64,000 nucleotides of DNA from Nocardioides gansuensis (GCF_003076135.1 NZ_QDGZ01000001.1:1-64000), one strand, 5' to 3'. Positions 9,452 to 18,382 are shown, numbered from the stretch's first letter. Notes: generated by a model from the letters alone, not told the origin. Program-made: numbers and translations.

Positions 9452-10768
9452 CTATTCCGCGTTCTCCTTGATCGTCTCGTCGACGATCGTCAGGAACTCC
9501 TCCGCCGTGATCTCACCTTGGGCAAGGAGGGTCAGCTCCTGCTGCAGGCGGGTGTTGGACGTGGGATCGAGCTGCGTGTCCCACGGCATGGCGGTCTCGT
9601 CGCCGAGATTGTCCAGCTCCGCGACCACCTTGTCGTACAGCGGCGAGGCACCCTCAGGCTTCGTCGTCTCCACATTCGTCGTCGGACTGAACCGGCCCTG
9701 CGCGGCGTAACGCTCCGGGTACTCCTGCAGCACGTAGGTGACGAAGTCCTTGACGAGCGGGTCGAAGGTGCGGGAGCTGAGTGCCGTGCCGATACCGGAG
9801 ACGACGGTGTAGTCGTTGTCGTCGGTCACGGCACCGTCGACGGTGGGCAGCGTGAAGTAGTCCACGGCTCCCTCGGTCTCAGGGGGCAGTGGCCCCGCCA
9901 GCGTCGGCAGCTCCCAGGTGCCGATCTGGTAGATCGCTGCCTTCCCCGTCGTGAACAGGTCGCGTGCGTCGGTGTAGCCGGTTGACGAGAAGCCCTCGGG
10001 GAAACAGCCCGCCTGGCCAAGCTCGTAGATCCACTCAGCAGCGGCCCGGCCGGGCTCCTCGGTGATCGACGCCTCCCCCTTCTTCAGCTCCTTGACGTAA
10101 TCCGGCCCGGCAAGGCGGAACGGGTAGTAGGACAGGTAGCGCTCCAGCGGCCACTGGTCCTGGCCATCCAGAGCTATGGGGACCACCCCTGCGTCCCGCA
10201 GCGGGCCACAGACATCCACGAGGTCGTCGAGCGTCGCGGGAACCTCCACGCCGGCCTTCTCGAAGAGCTTGGTGTTGTACCAGAAGAACTCCGCCTCGAA
10301 CTCGAAGGGCAACATGAACAGGCCACCGTCGTCGAAGCGCTGGTAGTCAAGGGCGAGCGGCCGATAGTCGTCGAGCATGTCGAGCGACTCCAGCAATGCC
10401 TCGACGTCGACCATGTCACCCCGCTGCCGCAGCTTGTCGGCGAACGGCGTGGCGTCGGTGTCGAAGAAGTCCGGCAGCTTGTTGGCGGTGGCGAGGGTCT
10501 CGAACTTCTGCAGGTATGAGGGCCTGTCGGGCGTCGTGATCAGGTTCAGGGAGAAGCCCGGATGCTCCTCGGCGTAGTCGGCGGCGATCTCCTCGATCGT
10601 GGCAATGACCGCGCCATCGGCGGGGCGGGACAGCAGCCACGAGACCTCGCGCGGCTCGATCTCCCCCGTGACCTTGCTCGGATCGGTCTCCCCGCCCGCT
10701 CCCGCCCCATTGCAGGCCGAGAGGGCCAGGGCCATCGCGGCCGCCAGCGCCCATCGCGTGTGCTTCAT
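9452..10768 (-). CDS. sugar-binding lipoprotein of ABC transporter (family 1 SBP)
   Basis: 438 residues. A lipoprotein signal peptide ends in the lipobox LSAC (Cys near residue 19), so the mature protein is tethered outside the membrane. The body is a family-1 extracellular solute-binding protein (TPDRPSYLQKFETLATANKL and GQDQWPLERYLSYYP are typical of the fold). It delivers the sugar to the two permeases downstream. The ATG at 10768 overlaps the upstream GH32 stop as ATGA, showing translational coupling to that hydrolase. Confidence 0.92.
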   Translation of the reverse strand: MKHTRWALAAAMALALSACNGAGAGGETDPSKVTGEIEPREVSWLLSRPADGAVIATIEEIAADYAEEHPGFSLNLITTPDRPSYLQKFETLATANKLPDFFDTDATPFADKLRQRGDMVDVEALLESLDMLDDYRPLALDYQRFDDGGLFMLPFEFEAEFFWYNTKLFEKAGVEVPATLDDLVDVCGPLRDAGVVPIALDGQDQWPLERYLSYYPFRLAGPDYVKELKKGEASITEEPGRAAAEWIYELGQAGCFPEGFSSTGYTDARDLFTTGKAAIYQIGTWELPTLAGPLPPETEGAVDYFTLPTVDGAVTDDNDYTVVSGIGTALSSRTFDPLVKDFVTYVLQEYPERYAAQGRFSPTTNVETTKPEGASPLYDKVVAELDNLGDETAMPWDTQLDPTSNTRLQQELTLLAQGEITAEEFLTIVDETIKENAE

Positions 10769-12294
10769 GTCGTTTCCTCCATCAGTTCTCTCACAAGTGG
10801 CACGCCGGGTCGGCGCGTAGACCGGGTCAAGGGGCGCAGCCGCACGCTGACGTCCGTGAAGGTCGCCTGACCCTCGGTGACGAACAGCCCGAGCCCGCCG
10901 TCGCGTCGGTCGTACATGCGGCCGCTCATGGCGACCCGTTCGTCCAGGTAGGCGACGAAGGCGGTGCCGTCGACCAGCACCTCCAGCCGATGGGTGCCGG
11001 GCGTCAGGTCCGCGGCACGTTCCAGCTCAAGGACCTGCGGCACATCGCCGCCGATCTGCCACTGAGCCTCACCTGTGTGCTGCCGCGGCCAACGGTCGAA
11101 TGTGATTCGCCCGTCTCGTGGTTCGAGCCGGACCGCGTAGCCCTCGTCGCCATCGTCGCTCGCGCGGAGAAGGACCCCCACCGCACTGGTTCCCGCGGCG
11201 ACTTCGATGTCAGCCGAGAGCAGGAACTGGTCCGGCAAATCTTCTGCGACCGCGCAGGCGTGTCCGTCCGGCACCGACACGCGCAATCCCTCGTCGTGGC
11301 TGGACCATGCCCCGAGCACAGCCGTGAACCCCACTTCGACCGTCTCGGTGAACGAGTCCCTGATCGTCGCCGGGAGACGAAAGTCGAGCGTCCCGTCCTG
11401 GCGCTGGACGACCTGATGGACGGCCAGCTCTCCCGCCCACTCCCAGGCTCCGTCATCGCTGAGACCGAGCCGTGTCGGTATCCAGCCGAAGGCATACCGG
11501 ACACCCCGCTCGTCGGCCGCTGTCTTGGCAGCATAGAAGGCGCGGGCATCGACGGAGCCGTCGCTTCCGGGAGGAAGCTGCCACGGGCCGAGGGGGCTGT
11601 GGCTCATTCGGTAACGAGTGGTGAAGCGCTCGGAGAACTCCGAGTACACCAGGTACCACCACTCACCCATCGAGAAGACGTCCGGACACTCATGGGTGAC
11701 GTACAGGGCCGGATCCCAAAACGGCTCGGTCACCTCCCAGTTGTGCAGGTCCCAGGACACGCACTGGGCGATGAGGCCTCGTCGACGGCTGGGACCCGTC
11801 AGGTGCCGAGAGGCGATCAACATTCGCCATGGGCCCTGCGGATCCGGCCGGAACACGAACGGGTCGCGCCAGTCGGCCAGGTCATACCGGTCGGCCGGCG
11901 CCGTGAAGGTGTCCTCCGGCTGCTTCACCCACGTCGCCATTCCATCGTGGCTGATCGCGTGCATGACGACCTGGCGCGGGACGCCGGTGCGCTCGTCGAG
12001 GATCTTCGGGTTCTGCCCGGTGTAGAAGAGATGATGCTTGCCATCGGCCTCGACGATGCTGCCGGTGTAGGCGTTGAAATCGTCCGCCGCCGCGTCGCCA
12101 TTCGCGAGTCCCGTGCCTGCCTCGACGAAGTCGACGAAGTCCCCGGTTCGCACCAGCCGCCACGGCGTTCCCTCACCCGGATGCCGATCCAGCAGGTAGT
12201 ACAACCAGAACTCGCCGTCATGCCAGAACGGAATGACGTCGCCGACGAAGCCGTCCTGCGGCGAATAGAAGACCTGCTTGCCCTGTAGTGGCAC
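10765..12294 (-). CDS. GH32-type fructosidase with atypical nucleophile motif
   Basis: 509 residues: a five-bladed propeller followed by a C-terminal beta-sandwich from about residue 330. The RDP motif (DWRDPFVF) and acid/base motif (THECPDVF) are clear. In place of the usual WMNDPNG nucleophile motif the start reads SPQDGFVGD, with candidate Asp residues around positions 14-19. It has no signal peptide. It is the first gene of the operon; GTG 12294 has AGAGAGG eight bases upstream and the operator pair lies directly before that. Possible substrates are short fructo-oligosaccharides, levan fragments or fructose dianhydrides. The GH32 clan is well supported, the exact substrate is not. Confidence 0.87.
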   Translation of the reverse strand: MPLQGKQVFYSPQDGFVGDVIPFWHDGEFWLYYLLDRHPGEGTPWRLVRTGDFVDFVEAGTGLANGDAAADDFNAYTGSIVEADGKHHLFYTGQNPKILDERTGVPRQVVMHAISHDGMATWVKQPEDTFTAPADRYDLADWRDPFVFRPDPQGPWRMLIASRHLTGPSRRRGLIAQCVSWDLHNWEVTEPFWDPALYVTHECPDVFSMGEWWYLVYSEFSERFTTRYRMSHSPLGPWQLPPGSDGSVDARAFYAAKTAADERGVRYAFGWIPTRLGLSDDGAWEWAGELAVHQVVQRQDGTLDFRLPATIRDSFTETVEVGFTAVLGAWSSHDEGLRVSVPDGHACAVAEDLPDQFLLSADIEVAAGTSAVGVLLRASDDGDEGYAVRLEPRDGRITFDRWPRQHTGEAQWQIGGDVPQVLELERAADLTPGTHRLEVLVDGTAFVAYLDERVAMSGRMYDRRDGGLGLFVTEGQATFTDVSVRLRPLTRSTRRPGVPLVRELMEETT

Positions 12295-12310
12295 GAGTGA
12301 CGCCTCTCTG

Positions 12311-12337
12311 CTTAAGCGCTTTAGTTAACCGCTTAAG
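12311..12337 (-). promoter_or_regulatory. tandem LacI-type operators of locus 1
   Basis: Two overlapping 14-base sites, CTTAAGCGCTTTAG (12311-12324) and GTTAACCGCTTAAG (12324-12337), each show LacI-family dyad symmetry around a central CG. They lie 17-43 bases upstream of the first gene of locus 1, between it and its presumed promoter. That location fits repression by the operon's own LacI protein. Confidence 0.75.
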
Positions 12338-12809
12338 CAGACGATAGGGCCCCTCTCGTGTGACGTCAAGCACACAGGCTCCACAGCCGTCGCCGTGCTC
12401 CTCGGAAGCAACGGCACGTCGCACGGGGTCCGTCCCTCGTGGCAGCCAGGAGCTCTCCTCACCCTCACGCAGGCCCAGCTCGTCCCATGGGGCGGACCCA
12501 CTGAACCCGTCTGCCACATCGACCGATGAGCGTGCCGCCCGTTTACGCACGGACGTGCCGCCCATGACCGCGCGCTTAGCACCGCGTCTATCCACCGCCA
12601 TGGGGCGTGGGTGAGATGCCGGGATCTAGTACGCCGCTCCCCCTGCTGCCAGCGTCGATCTGCACGGGAGAGCTGCCGCCGAAGAACAGGCATCAAAGTT
12701 TTGTGGCGCCGGTTGATCGCACCGGAACCCGTCGACGCCTTAGGTGGATGGGGGCCTCATGCGGCTTACTTGCGGATGTTGACCGCAGTGAAGAAATCCA
12801 CTGCAGGCT
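12338..12809. other. intergenic, promoter side of locus 1 plus repeat copy B
   Basis: Bases 12338-12592 should carry the minus-strand promoter of locus 1; I could not place convincing -35/-10 hexamers. Bases 12593-12802 are repeat copy B. Short frames on both strands have no recognisable product. Confidence 0.45.
12593..12802 (+). repeat. diverged direct repeat flanking fructoside locus 1, copy B
   Basis: This is the partner of 4942-5150, in direct orientation. It begins CACCGCCATGGGGCGTGG and ends GTGAAGAAATCCACT. The minus-strand frame FFTAVNIRK is followed by a stop here. It ends about 10 bases before the broken NERD gene, consistent with an insertion or recombination boundary. Confidence 0.7.
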
Positions 12810-13490
12810 GTGATGGTCGCGTTCACATCGGCTGTCGTCACACTGATGCCGGGCGCCTTCAGGTGGTACATGCTCGGTCTAATTCATGCCGGCCTGATCG
12901 CAGCCGGCATGCACCTAATGCACTCGGCTTTCCTCGCGCACGACCGAGAAGCCCTCTGGCACGTCCGCGGTGCCTGGGGCGAGGACAACACCCGCAGCGG
13001 GCTGCAGCGCGCGAAACGGAGGCGCTTGACCTGGGGCTGGGTCGACAGCATCAGCCTCCAAGCCGGCGACCTCGACCACGTCGTGATCGCTCGGCGAGGT
13101 GGGCTCGTCGCGCTCGACTCGAAGTGGCGGAACGAAGTGACGGCACATGACACCGCCGACATGGCGCATGCCGCCCGCAAGGCAAAGACCAGAGCCGAGG
13201 GACTGGCGCGGACGCTACTGAAGAACGAACGCGGCGCCCGACACCGCGCCAATATCCCGTCCCTTACCGTCACACCCGTGGTCGTGCTGTGGGGCAGCTC
13301 ATCGGACCGTGCCCGACGACGCCGTCATCGAAGGCGTCAGGTTCGTGTCCGGTCGACAGCTCCTGAAATGGCTGGGCGAACTGGACGGTCCCGTAGTCCC
13401 AAAGGACGCTGCCCTGGATGCGCTGGAGCGCCTAGAGAAGTACCGCGCATCAGCCGTGGCAGGCCGGAGTTGGCAGCTCGGTCCTGCTTT
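12810..13490 (+). pseudogene. frameshifted NERD (nuclease-related) domain gene
   Basis: The first frame gives a hydrophobic segment (YMLGLIHAGLIAAGMHLMHS) and then a NERD domain (GAWGEDNTRSGLQRAKRR, GDLDHVVIARRGGLVALDSK) up to VVVLWG at about 13295. Its natural continuation (VPDDAVIEGVRFVSGRQLLK, LEKYRASAVAG) is in a different frame from 13309, so a frameshift lies between about 13285 and 13309. Beyond about 13480 the protein-like character fades and no stop occurs at the expected place, so the 3' end is also damaged. The product would be a membrane-linked nuclease-like protein of unknown role. A sequencing error at the shift cannot be excluded. Confidence 0.75.
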
Positions 13491-13587
13491 GTGGATTCGC
13501 TTGACGATCCGCCTTTTTGGGAGGGCGCGAGGCGCCCATTCCGCCTCCTGTCGGTGCCGCTGTACGCAGATTGTCGTTACCGGCGAA

Positions 13588-14649
13588 TCAGCGTTCGCAG
13601 TGGCGGTCCAGTTCCGCAGCGCACCGGTCGCGGCCTTGATGGCCGTCCGCCCTGTCGCGCCCTCGGTTACCCAACAGAGTGTCGGGTCCAGGATTGCCTT
13701 TCAACGTGTCGTTGCCTCCGTTGCCCCGCAGGAGGTCTCGACTGGCGCCGCCCTCCAGTTCGTCGTTGCCCGCGCCTCCGAGCATCAGATCCGCGTCGGC
13801 GCCGCCCTGCAGGAGGTCGTTGCCGCGGTTGCCTGCCAGACGGTCGTGCCCGCCTCGTCCGCGGATCTTGTCGTCGCCCTGGCCGCCGGACAGGCGGGAC
13901 TTCGTTTCGCACTCGAAGATCAGCGTGTCGTCGCCGGCGTAGGGATTGGAGATGATCCTGTCATCGCCGCCCGCGCCGTCGATCCGGAGGCTGCACCCTC
14001 GCACGGCCAGATAGTTGTCGTCGCTGTTTCCACGCAGCACCGCGCCGGGTGCCTGCACGTGGGCGAAGTGGAAGCCCGTGATCTCGGCAGCGGGAACGCC
14101 GTCAACGACCACCTGCCCGTCCAGCTCGACTGTGACGTCCCGGTCCGTGCTTCGCACTCCAATGAAGTCGACACCGGAACCCCTGTAAGAACCCGTGACA
14201 CTTCCGGCGGGCCCGGTGATCTCGAGGGTCATACCGTTGGAACCCCCTGCTGCATCAAAGGTGTCATCTGCGCCATTGGCGGAGACGCTGTCCAGTCCGG
14301 GCGATCCGAGGTAGCGGTCGACTCCCAGACCCAGGTCAGCGGCAGTCCTTCGAGCGGTCGACGCGGAGGCGTCAACGACGTCGTCGCCTGGTCCGGTGTC
14401 CACCCAGATCTGGTCGGCAGCCGAGGGCGTGACGCACACCAAGTCGTTCCCGGCATGGGTGTAGGCCACGGTGGAGGTCCCGGTGACGATCACGTCGTCC
14501 CCGTCGGTGCCCTGGATGTCAGCGCCGGTGCCCACGATCGTGGCCGGCCTGCCTTGGCAACTCTCACCGACCGCCGTGGCAGGCGCCCACATCAGCAGCG
14601 CTCCGCCGAAGAGCGTGATGACTACAAGGGCGGTTGAACGCTGGTGCAC
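13588..14649 (-). CDS. secreted calcium-binding RTX-like repeat protein
   Basis: 353 residues with a signal peptide (LFGGALLMWAPATAVGE). After a mixed N-terminal half that already has GTDGDDVIV and PGDDVV motifs, residues about 220-340 form five to six hemolysin-type nonapeptide repeats of the form GGxGxDxLx (GGQGDDKIRGRGGHDRLAG, GGADADLMLGGAGNDELEGG, GNGGNDTLKG). These fold as Ca2+-binding parallel beta rolls. It ends DRCAAELDRHCER, with two Cys that may form a disulfide. The function is probably extracellular or wall-associated binding; no enzyme domain is seen. It converges with the broken NERD gene. Confidence 0.88.
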   Translation of the reverse strand: MHQRSTALVVITLFGGALLMWAPATAVGESCQGRPATIVGTGADIQGTDGDDVIVTGTSTVAYTHAGNDLVCVTPSAADQIWVDTGPGDDVVDASASTARRTAADLGLGVDRYLGSPGLDSVSANGADDTFDAAGGSNGMTLEITGPAGSVTGSYRGSGVDFIGVRSTDRDVTVELDGQVVVDGVPAAEITGFHFAHVQAPGAVLRGNSDDNYLAVRGCSLRIDGAGGDDRIISNPYAGDDTLIFECETKSRLSGGQGDDKIRGRGGHDRLAGNRGNDLLQGGADADLMLGGAGNDELEGGASRDLLRGNGGNDTLKGNPGPDTLLGNRGRDRADGHQGRDRCAAELDRHCER

Positions 14650-14814
14650 GATTCCTCCCGGCTGAGCTGCCCTTCGAAGTCGAGGGAGTCGAGGAGCAGC
14701 ATCTCGACCACGCTACCGACGAACTGATCAATCTCCCGGCTTGTGACGCATGGAACTCCGCACTGGTTGTTGGCGCGGTGTGCGTTACTTCGCCGCGTGA
14801 GAATCCCGGATGTC

Positions 14815-15300
14815 TCAGCGCTCTGCGGCCGCGTGCTCTCGCGCACAGGCAATGACCGCGGTCAGGTCGAGGCCGTACGCCGGACCGTGGCCAGCGTCGT
14901 ACTGTTCGACTCGGGCCGCACCTCGCTCGAGGAGTCGGGCAGCTCCGGTGCTATTACCGCGGGCGGCGTGCGTCAGGCCGACACAGACCTGCGCGAGACC
15001 TTGCCACAAGTCGCTTTCCTCGTCCGGACCAGCCTTCCAGCGGGCCTCCAAGACCTCATGCGCAGCGAACGGCCGGCCTTCCTGCACGAGCTTCCGGGCC
15101 AGGTCCACTGTCTCCACCGGCGGCAGCGCCTCTTCCGGGACCGGCTCGACGCCGGCAGCCCCATAGGGCAGCGGGCGGCCAAGAGCATCCCGAGGGCGTG
15201 CCTGCCGTGGCCGACCAGCATCGTCCCGGTCTCGGCCCCGAGCGCCGGTCACTGCGGGCACCCACCCGCAGGGCCTCGACCAAGTACCGTCGTCATTCAT
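14815..15300 (-). CDS. DUF309 family protein
   Basis: 161 residues. The core RPFAAHEVLEARWKAG, followed by LWQGLAQVCVGLTHAARGNS, is the DUF309 helical bundle with its conserved His-Glu pair. No biochemical role is established for the family. The N-terminal segment DALGRPLPYGA resembles other actinobacterial members. GTG at 15252 would give a start nearer to those homologues and may be the true one; the ATG at 15300 is the longest option. It is transcribed toward the RTX gene, with 165 unassigned bases between. Confidence 0.8.
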   Translation of the reverse strand: MNDDGTWSRPCGWVPAVTGARGRDRDDAGRPRQARPRDALGRPLPYGAAGVEPVPEEALPPVETVDLARKLVQEGRPFAAHEVLEARWKAGPDEESDLWQGLAQVCVGLTHAARGNSTGAARLLERGAARVEQYDAGHGPAYGLDLTAVIACAREHAAAER

Positions 15301-15414
15301 CCATGGTAGGTGGCGGCCAGCTCAGCACGGCCAAGGGCAACGAATCGGAAGACCACGTCAACTGGTCTTGAGGTGCGTCAATTCGCCGCGAGACGACCAT
15401 GGGCGGGAGCGAAT

Positions 15415-16047
15415 CTAGAACTGGGGCGCATGACTCGTCGAACCTCCCGCTCCTCGTGACAGTTCGGCTCGCCACCAGGTGCCGCTCTCGATCCGTTCGA
15501 CGCCCCGCAGGATGAGGCCGCCGCTCGCAAACTCCTCGAGCTCTGCACGGGTCAGCGGCCACGGCGGTCCCTTCACCTCGGACCCTTCGTCCCGTGTGGT
15601 CGCGAGGACCAGCAGAGTGCCTTCTGGAGCCACTAGAGCGGCTATGTTCTGCGCGGCTGCCGTGTGCTGCTCAGGCGGCATCGACTGCACGGTAAGACTC
15701 TCTACAACCAGGTCGAACCTACGATGCCACTCACGCGGAAGGTCCAAGACGTCGGCAACGAGGTAGTTCACCTTGCTGGCGGGATACTTTCGCCGCGCTG
15801 CAGCAATCGCGGTCGGCGCGAAGTCAAAGCCCGTGGTGCGAAATCCCAACCGCGCTAGGAACTCGGCGTCGGCGCCGTAGCCGCATCCCACCACCAGCGC
15901 CTCGCGGTCCCCGCCCGCTAGGTCTCGCGCCTCGGCCCACTCCACGAGCTGTGGACGAGGGGCGCCGTAGTCCCAGGGCGGCTTGGCTTCACCGGCCTCC
16001 GCGCCTGCGTAGATCGCCTCGAACATGCTGGAGGGCTCGCCCGTCAC
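15415..16047 (-). CDS. SAM-dependent methyltransferase, TPMT-like
   Basis: 210 residues, a class I Rossmann methyltransferase. The N-terminus FEAIYAGAEAGEAKPPWDYG is typical of the thiopurine-methyltransferase/TehB-like group. Motif I is ALVVGCGYGADAEFLARLG, the acidic end of strand 2 is GFDFAPTAI, and motif II/III is NYLVADVLDLP. Small thiols, thiocyanate, halides or metalloids are typical substrates of the group; the actual acceptor is unknown. It has no obvious operon partner. Confidence 0.85.
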   Translation of the reverse strand: MTGEPSSMFEAIYAGAEAGEAKPPWDYGAPRPQLVEWAEARDLAGGDREALVVGCGYGADAEFLARLGFRTTGFDFAPTAIAAARRKYPASKVNYLVADVLDLPREWHRRFDLVVESLTVQSMPPEQHTAAAQNIAALVAPEGTLLVLATTRDEGSEVKGPPWPLTRAELEEFASGGLILRGVERIESGTWWRAELSRGAGGSTSHAPQF

Positions 16048-16233
16048 GATTCGAGGCTACCGACCACGCTGGACCCGCGGTCCCCAGTCGACCATGACGA
16101 CGGAGCATGATCACTCGGCTCGCAGTCCCGGCCAGACGCGACGTTCCGAGGCGAGCTGGACACAGGATTTTTCGGATGAGCGAGTTCGTTGCCGCCCCGC
16201 GTTCCCGGCGGCCGGCGTGGGATGGTGGAGGCG

Positions 16234-16467
16234 ATGAGACGACACCAGCACGTCACAGCCAGCGGGGTGCGCTGGCCGCAGAGCGAGCGGCTGCGCCGGC
16301 GTCAGCGGTGGTACTTCGCCCTGATGGGCGTTTGCCTGGTGCTGATCCTGCTGGCCTGGAACCTGGTCCGGTTGTGGTCGACGACGGCAGCCGTGGTCAT
16401 GTCAGTCGTCGCTGCTGTGCTTCCACCGATCGCCGTGGTCATTGCCAACTGGGGCGAGGACCGCTGA
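16234..16467 (+). CDS. DUF3099 small membrane protein
   Basis: 77 residues with two predicted membrane helices (WYFALMGVCLVLILLAWNL and AVVMSVVAAVLPPIAVVIAN) after a basic cytoplasmic N-terminus. Length and layout match the actinobacterial DUF3099 family, whose function is unknown. ATG 16234 follows GGTGGAG closely; ATG 16222 is an alternative. Confidence 0.75.
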   Translation: MRRHQHVTASGVRWPQSERLRRRQRWYFALMGVCLVLILLAWNLVRLWSTTAAVVMSVVAAVLPPIAVVIANWGEDR

Positions 16468-16665
16468 CGACGAGCGTGGCGGTCGTCATGCGCCGGGGTG
16501 CCGACCGAGAGGCGACTCGGCCGGCGCCTCGGAACTAGACGCGCTGCGACGTGCGTTGCGGCATCCGGACCTAGCGCGATCCGCTCGCCACCAAGGTGCC
16601 CCGTTCCGCCGCCTTTCGGCGCGGTCTCCGGTCAGTCCACGGACCACGGGCTGCACACTTGAACC

Positions 16666-17571
16666 GTGCCGCTGTTCGCCGAGGTCCTCAAGCGCAGAGT
16701 TGTGATCCTCGACGGCGGGATGTCCAACGCCCTGGAGGACCGAGGTCACGATCTCTCCGACGACCTGTGGACCGCGCGGCTGCTCCGTGATGACCCCGCT
16801 GAGATCGTCGCTGTGCACCGCGCGTACTTCGAGGCGGGCGCCGACGTCGCGACGACGGCGAGCTACCAGGCCAGCATGCCCGGCCTGATCCGCGCCGGTC
16901 TCTCCGATGAGGCCGCGGCCGGACTGATCCGGAGCAGCGTCCACCGTGCCCGGGAGGCGGCGGAAGCGGTCGCCGCGTCGACCGGTCGGGAGCTGCTGGT
17001 CGCAGCCTCGGTCGGGCCCTACGGTGCCGCGCTGGCGGACGGCTCTGAGTACCGCGGCAGGTACGGCGTCTCCGCGGCCACCCTCCGCGACTTCCACGCG
17101 CCGCGGCTCGAGCTCCTCGCCTCGGCGGCTCCGGACCTACTGGCGGTCGAGACCATCCCAGACCTCGACGAAGCCGAGGTCCTGGTGCCGCTGCTGGACG
17201 CGCTCGGCGTGCCGGCTTGGTTCTCCTACTCCGTCAGCGGCGGCGAGACGCGCGCGGGGCAGCCGCTGCTCGCGGCGTACGAGGTCCTCGCCGGGAGTAC
17301 GGCGGTCGTCGCCGCCGGGGTCAACTGCTCCGCGCCCGCCGACGTCCTCACCGCCGTCGAGACGGCGGTCTCGGTCACCGGGAAGCCAGGTGTCGCCTAT
17401 CCCAACCGCGGCGAGGCGTGGGACGCCCGGTCGCACTCCTGGGCGGGGCAGGGAGCGTTCGACCCCGCGCTCGCTACCACCTGGGTGGAAGCGGGGGCAC
17501 GTCTGATCGGCGGCTGTTGCCGGGTCGGACCCGCGGACATCGCGCGACTGGCGACGACGCTCCTACGCTGA
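16666..17571 (+). CDS. mmuM: homocysteine S-methyltransferase
   Basis: 301 residues. It transfers a methyl group, typically from S-methylmethionine, to homocysteine to give methionine. The zinc-binding cysteines are in GVNCSAP (near residue 225) and GGCCRVGP (near residue 285), and the N-terminal barrel strand reads VVILDGGMSNALEDRG. The length matches E. coli MmuM. Start is GTG 16666; the ribosome binding site is weak. No S-methylmethionine permease lies beside it. The gene is single and flanked by unrelated genes. Confidence 0.93.
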   Translation: MPLFAEVLKRRVVILDGGMSNALEDRGHDLSDDLWTARLLRDDPAEIVAVHRAYFEAGADVATTASYQASMPGLIRAGLSDEAAAGLIRSSVHRAREAAEAVAASTGRELLVAASVGPYGAALADGSEYRGRYGVSAATLRDFHAPRLELLASAAPDLLAVETIPDLDEAEVLVPLLDALGVPAWFSYSVSGGETRAGQPLLAAYEVLAGSTAVVAAGVNCSAPADVLTAVETAVSVTGKPGVAYPNRGEAWDARSHSWAGQGAFDPALATTWVEAGARLIGGCCRVGPADIARLATTLLR

Positions 17572-18244
17572 TGGCATCAAGAGTCGGCGCGTCACAGCGC
17601 CGCCTATGACTGTCAAGCCGTAGAGGGGCGTCGGTCCGGCGTGGCCGTGCTCGGTTGCCCCGTTGAACCGGGCTCCCCTCTCCCCCGCTTTCGCACACAC
17701 TGCAGGGGAAGCGGCTGCAGGCCAACATGGGCAGTGTGCAGCTCCACGCTCAAAGCGTGGGGCTAGGTCTCGCCAGACAACATCACCGCCCGATTTCGCC
17801 CACGCGGTGCGTCCAACCGCTGCGAGTGCGGCGGCTCGCCACACCCGTCGACGAGCACCGCTCGGCGTGTTCCTGAGCTGAGCCGGCAACCGTTGTCATC
17901 GGGGCCACGTGCGCAACTCGCGACGACGTGCCCGAGGTGATCGACGGAGCCGAGGCCCTGTCCCTCCCAGCGCCGTCCCGCGGGCCAACGCGCGTGCACC
18001 CCTGAGGGTGCACGTCGATTCGGAGATCGCCGTCATCTGTCCAGAAAGTTGCCGTGGAGTGATCGCCCAATGCCAGCACTTCGACTTAGGTGACTGGAAC
18101 GAGCCCACAACCACACCAGGAGGGCCACGCCGCAGCAACGGCGCCAACCGAACATCGTGAGGCACTCCAAGCCCCCGGCGACACAGCGTTCGGCCGGAAT
18201 GGACGAAGCCCCGGATCCGAGGACCCGGGGCCAGTCACTCACGT
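17572..18244. other. 670-base gene-free stretch
   Basis: Overlapping frames on both strands have no recognisable product. A minus-strand string near 18079 (LALGDHSTATFWTDDGDLRI) looks protein-like but breaks off, so it may be a relic. Two hairpins are visible: CCACGCT/AGCGTGG with a 3-base loop near 17750, and the perfect stem at 17993-18014. Confidence 0.45.
17993..18014. repeat. perfect 9-bp stem hairpin
   Basis: CGTGCACCC and GGGTGCACG are separated by CTGA. The stem is very stable but no T-run follows it on either strand. It lies between mmuM and tRNA-Leu and could be a terminator or a protein site. Confidence 0.55.
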
Positions 18245-18327
18245 GCGCGAGGGGGGAGTTGAACCCCCACGTCCTTTCGGACACACGGACCTGAACCGTG
18301 CGCGTCTGCCTATTCCGCCACTCGCGC
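18245..18327 (-). tRNA. tRNA-Leu (CAG)
   Basis: The 83-nt class II tRNA has acceptor arms GCGCGAG and CTCGCGC pairing perfectly, a D-arm starting TGGCGGAATAGGCAGACGC, and the anticodon loop TTCAGGT (CAG). A long variable arm (TGTCCGAAAGGACG) precedes the T-arm GGGGGTTCAACTCCCCC. CCA is not encoded. Confidence 0.95.
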
Positions 18328-18382
18328 GTGAAGCGTGGGCAACGTTATCCCACGACGTCGGCGACTTCCCAATCACTGCCTC

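Noticed and set aside
13309..14637. Single 442-codon plus-strand frame continuing from the NERD gene
   Set aside because: After about 13490 it runs antisense through the RTX gene and becomes Val/Ala-rich mirror sequence; only the first 55-60 codons belong to NERD.
17660..17900. IS200/IS605-type end near the CCACGCT/AGCGTGG hairpin
   Set aside because: The hairpin is short and no TnpA or TnpB motif could be read in any frame beside it.
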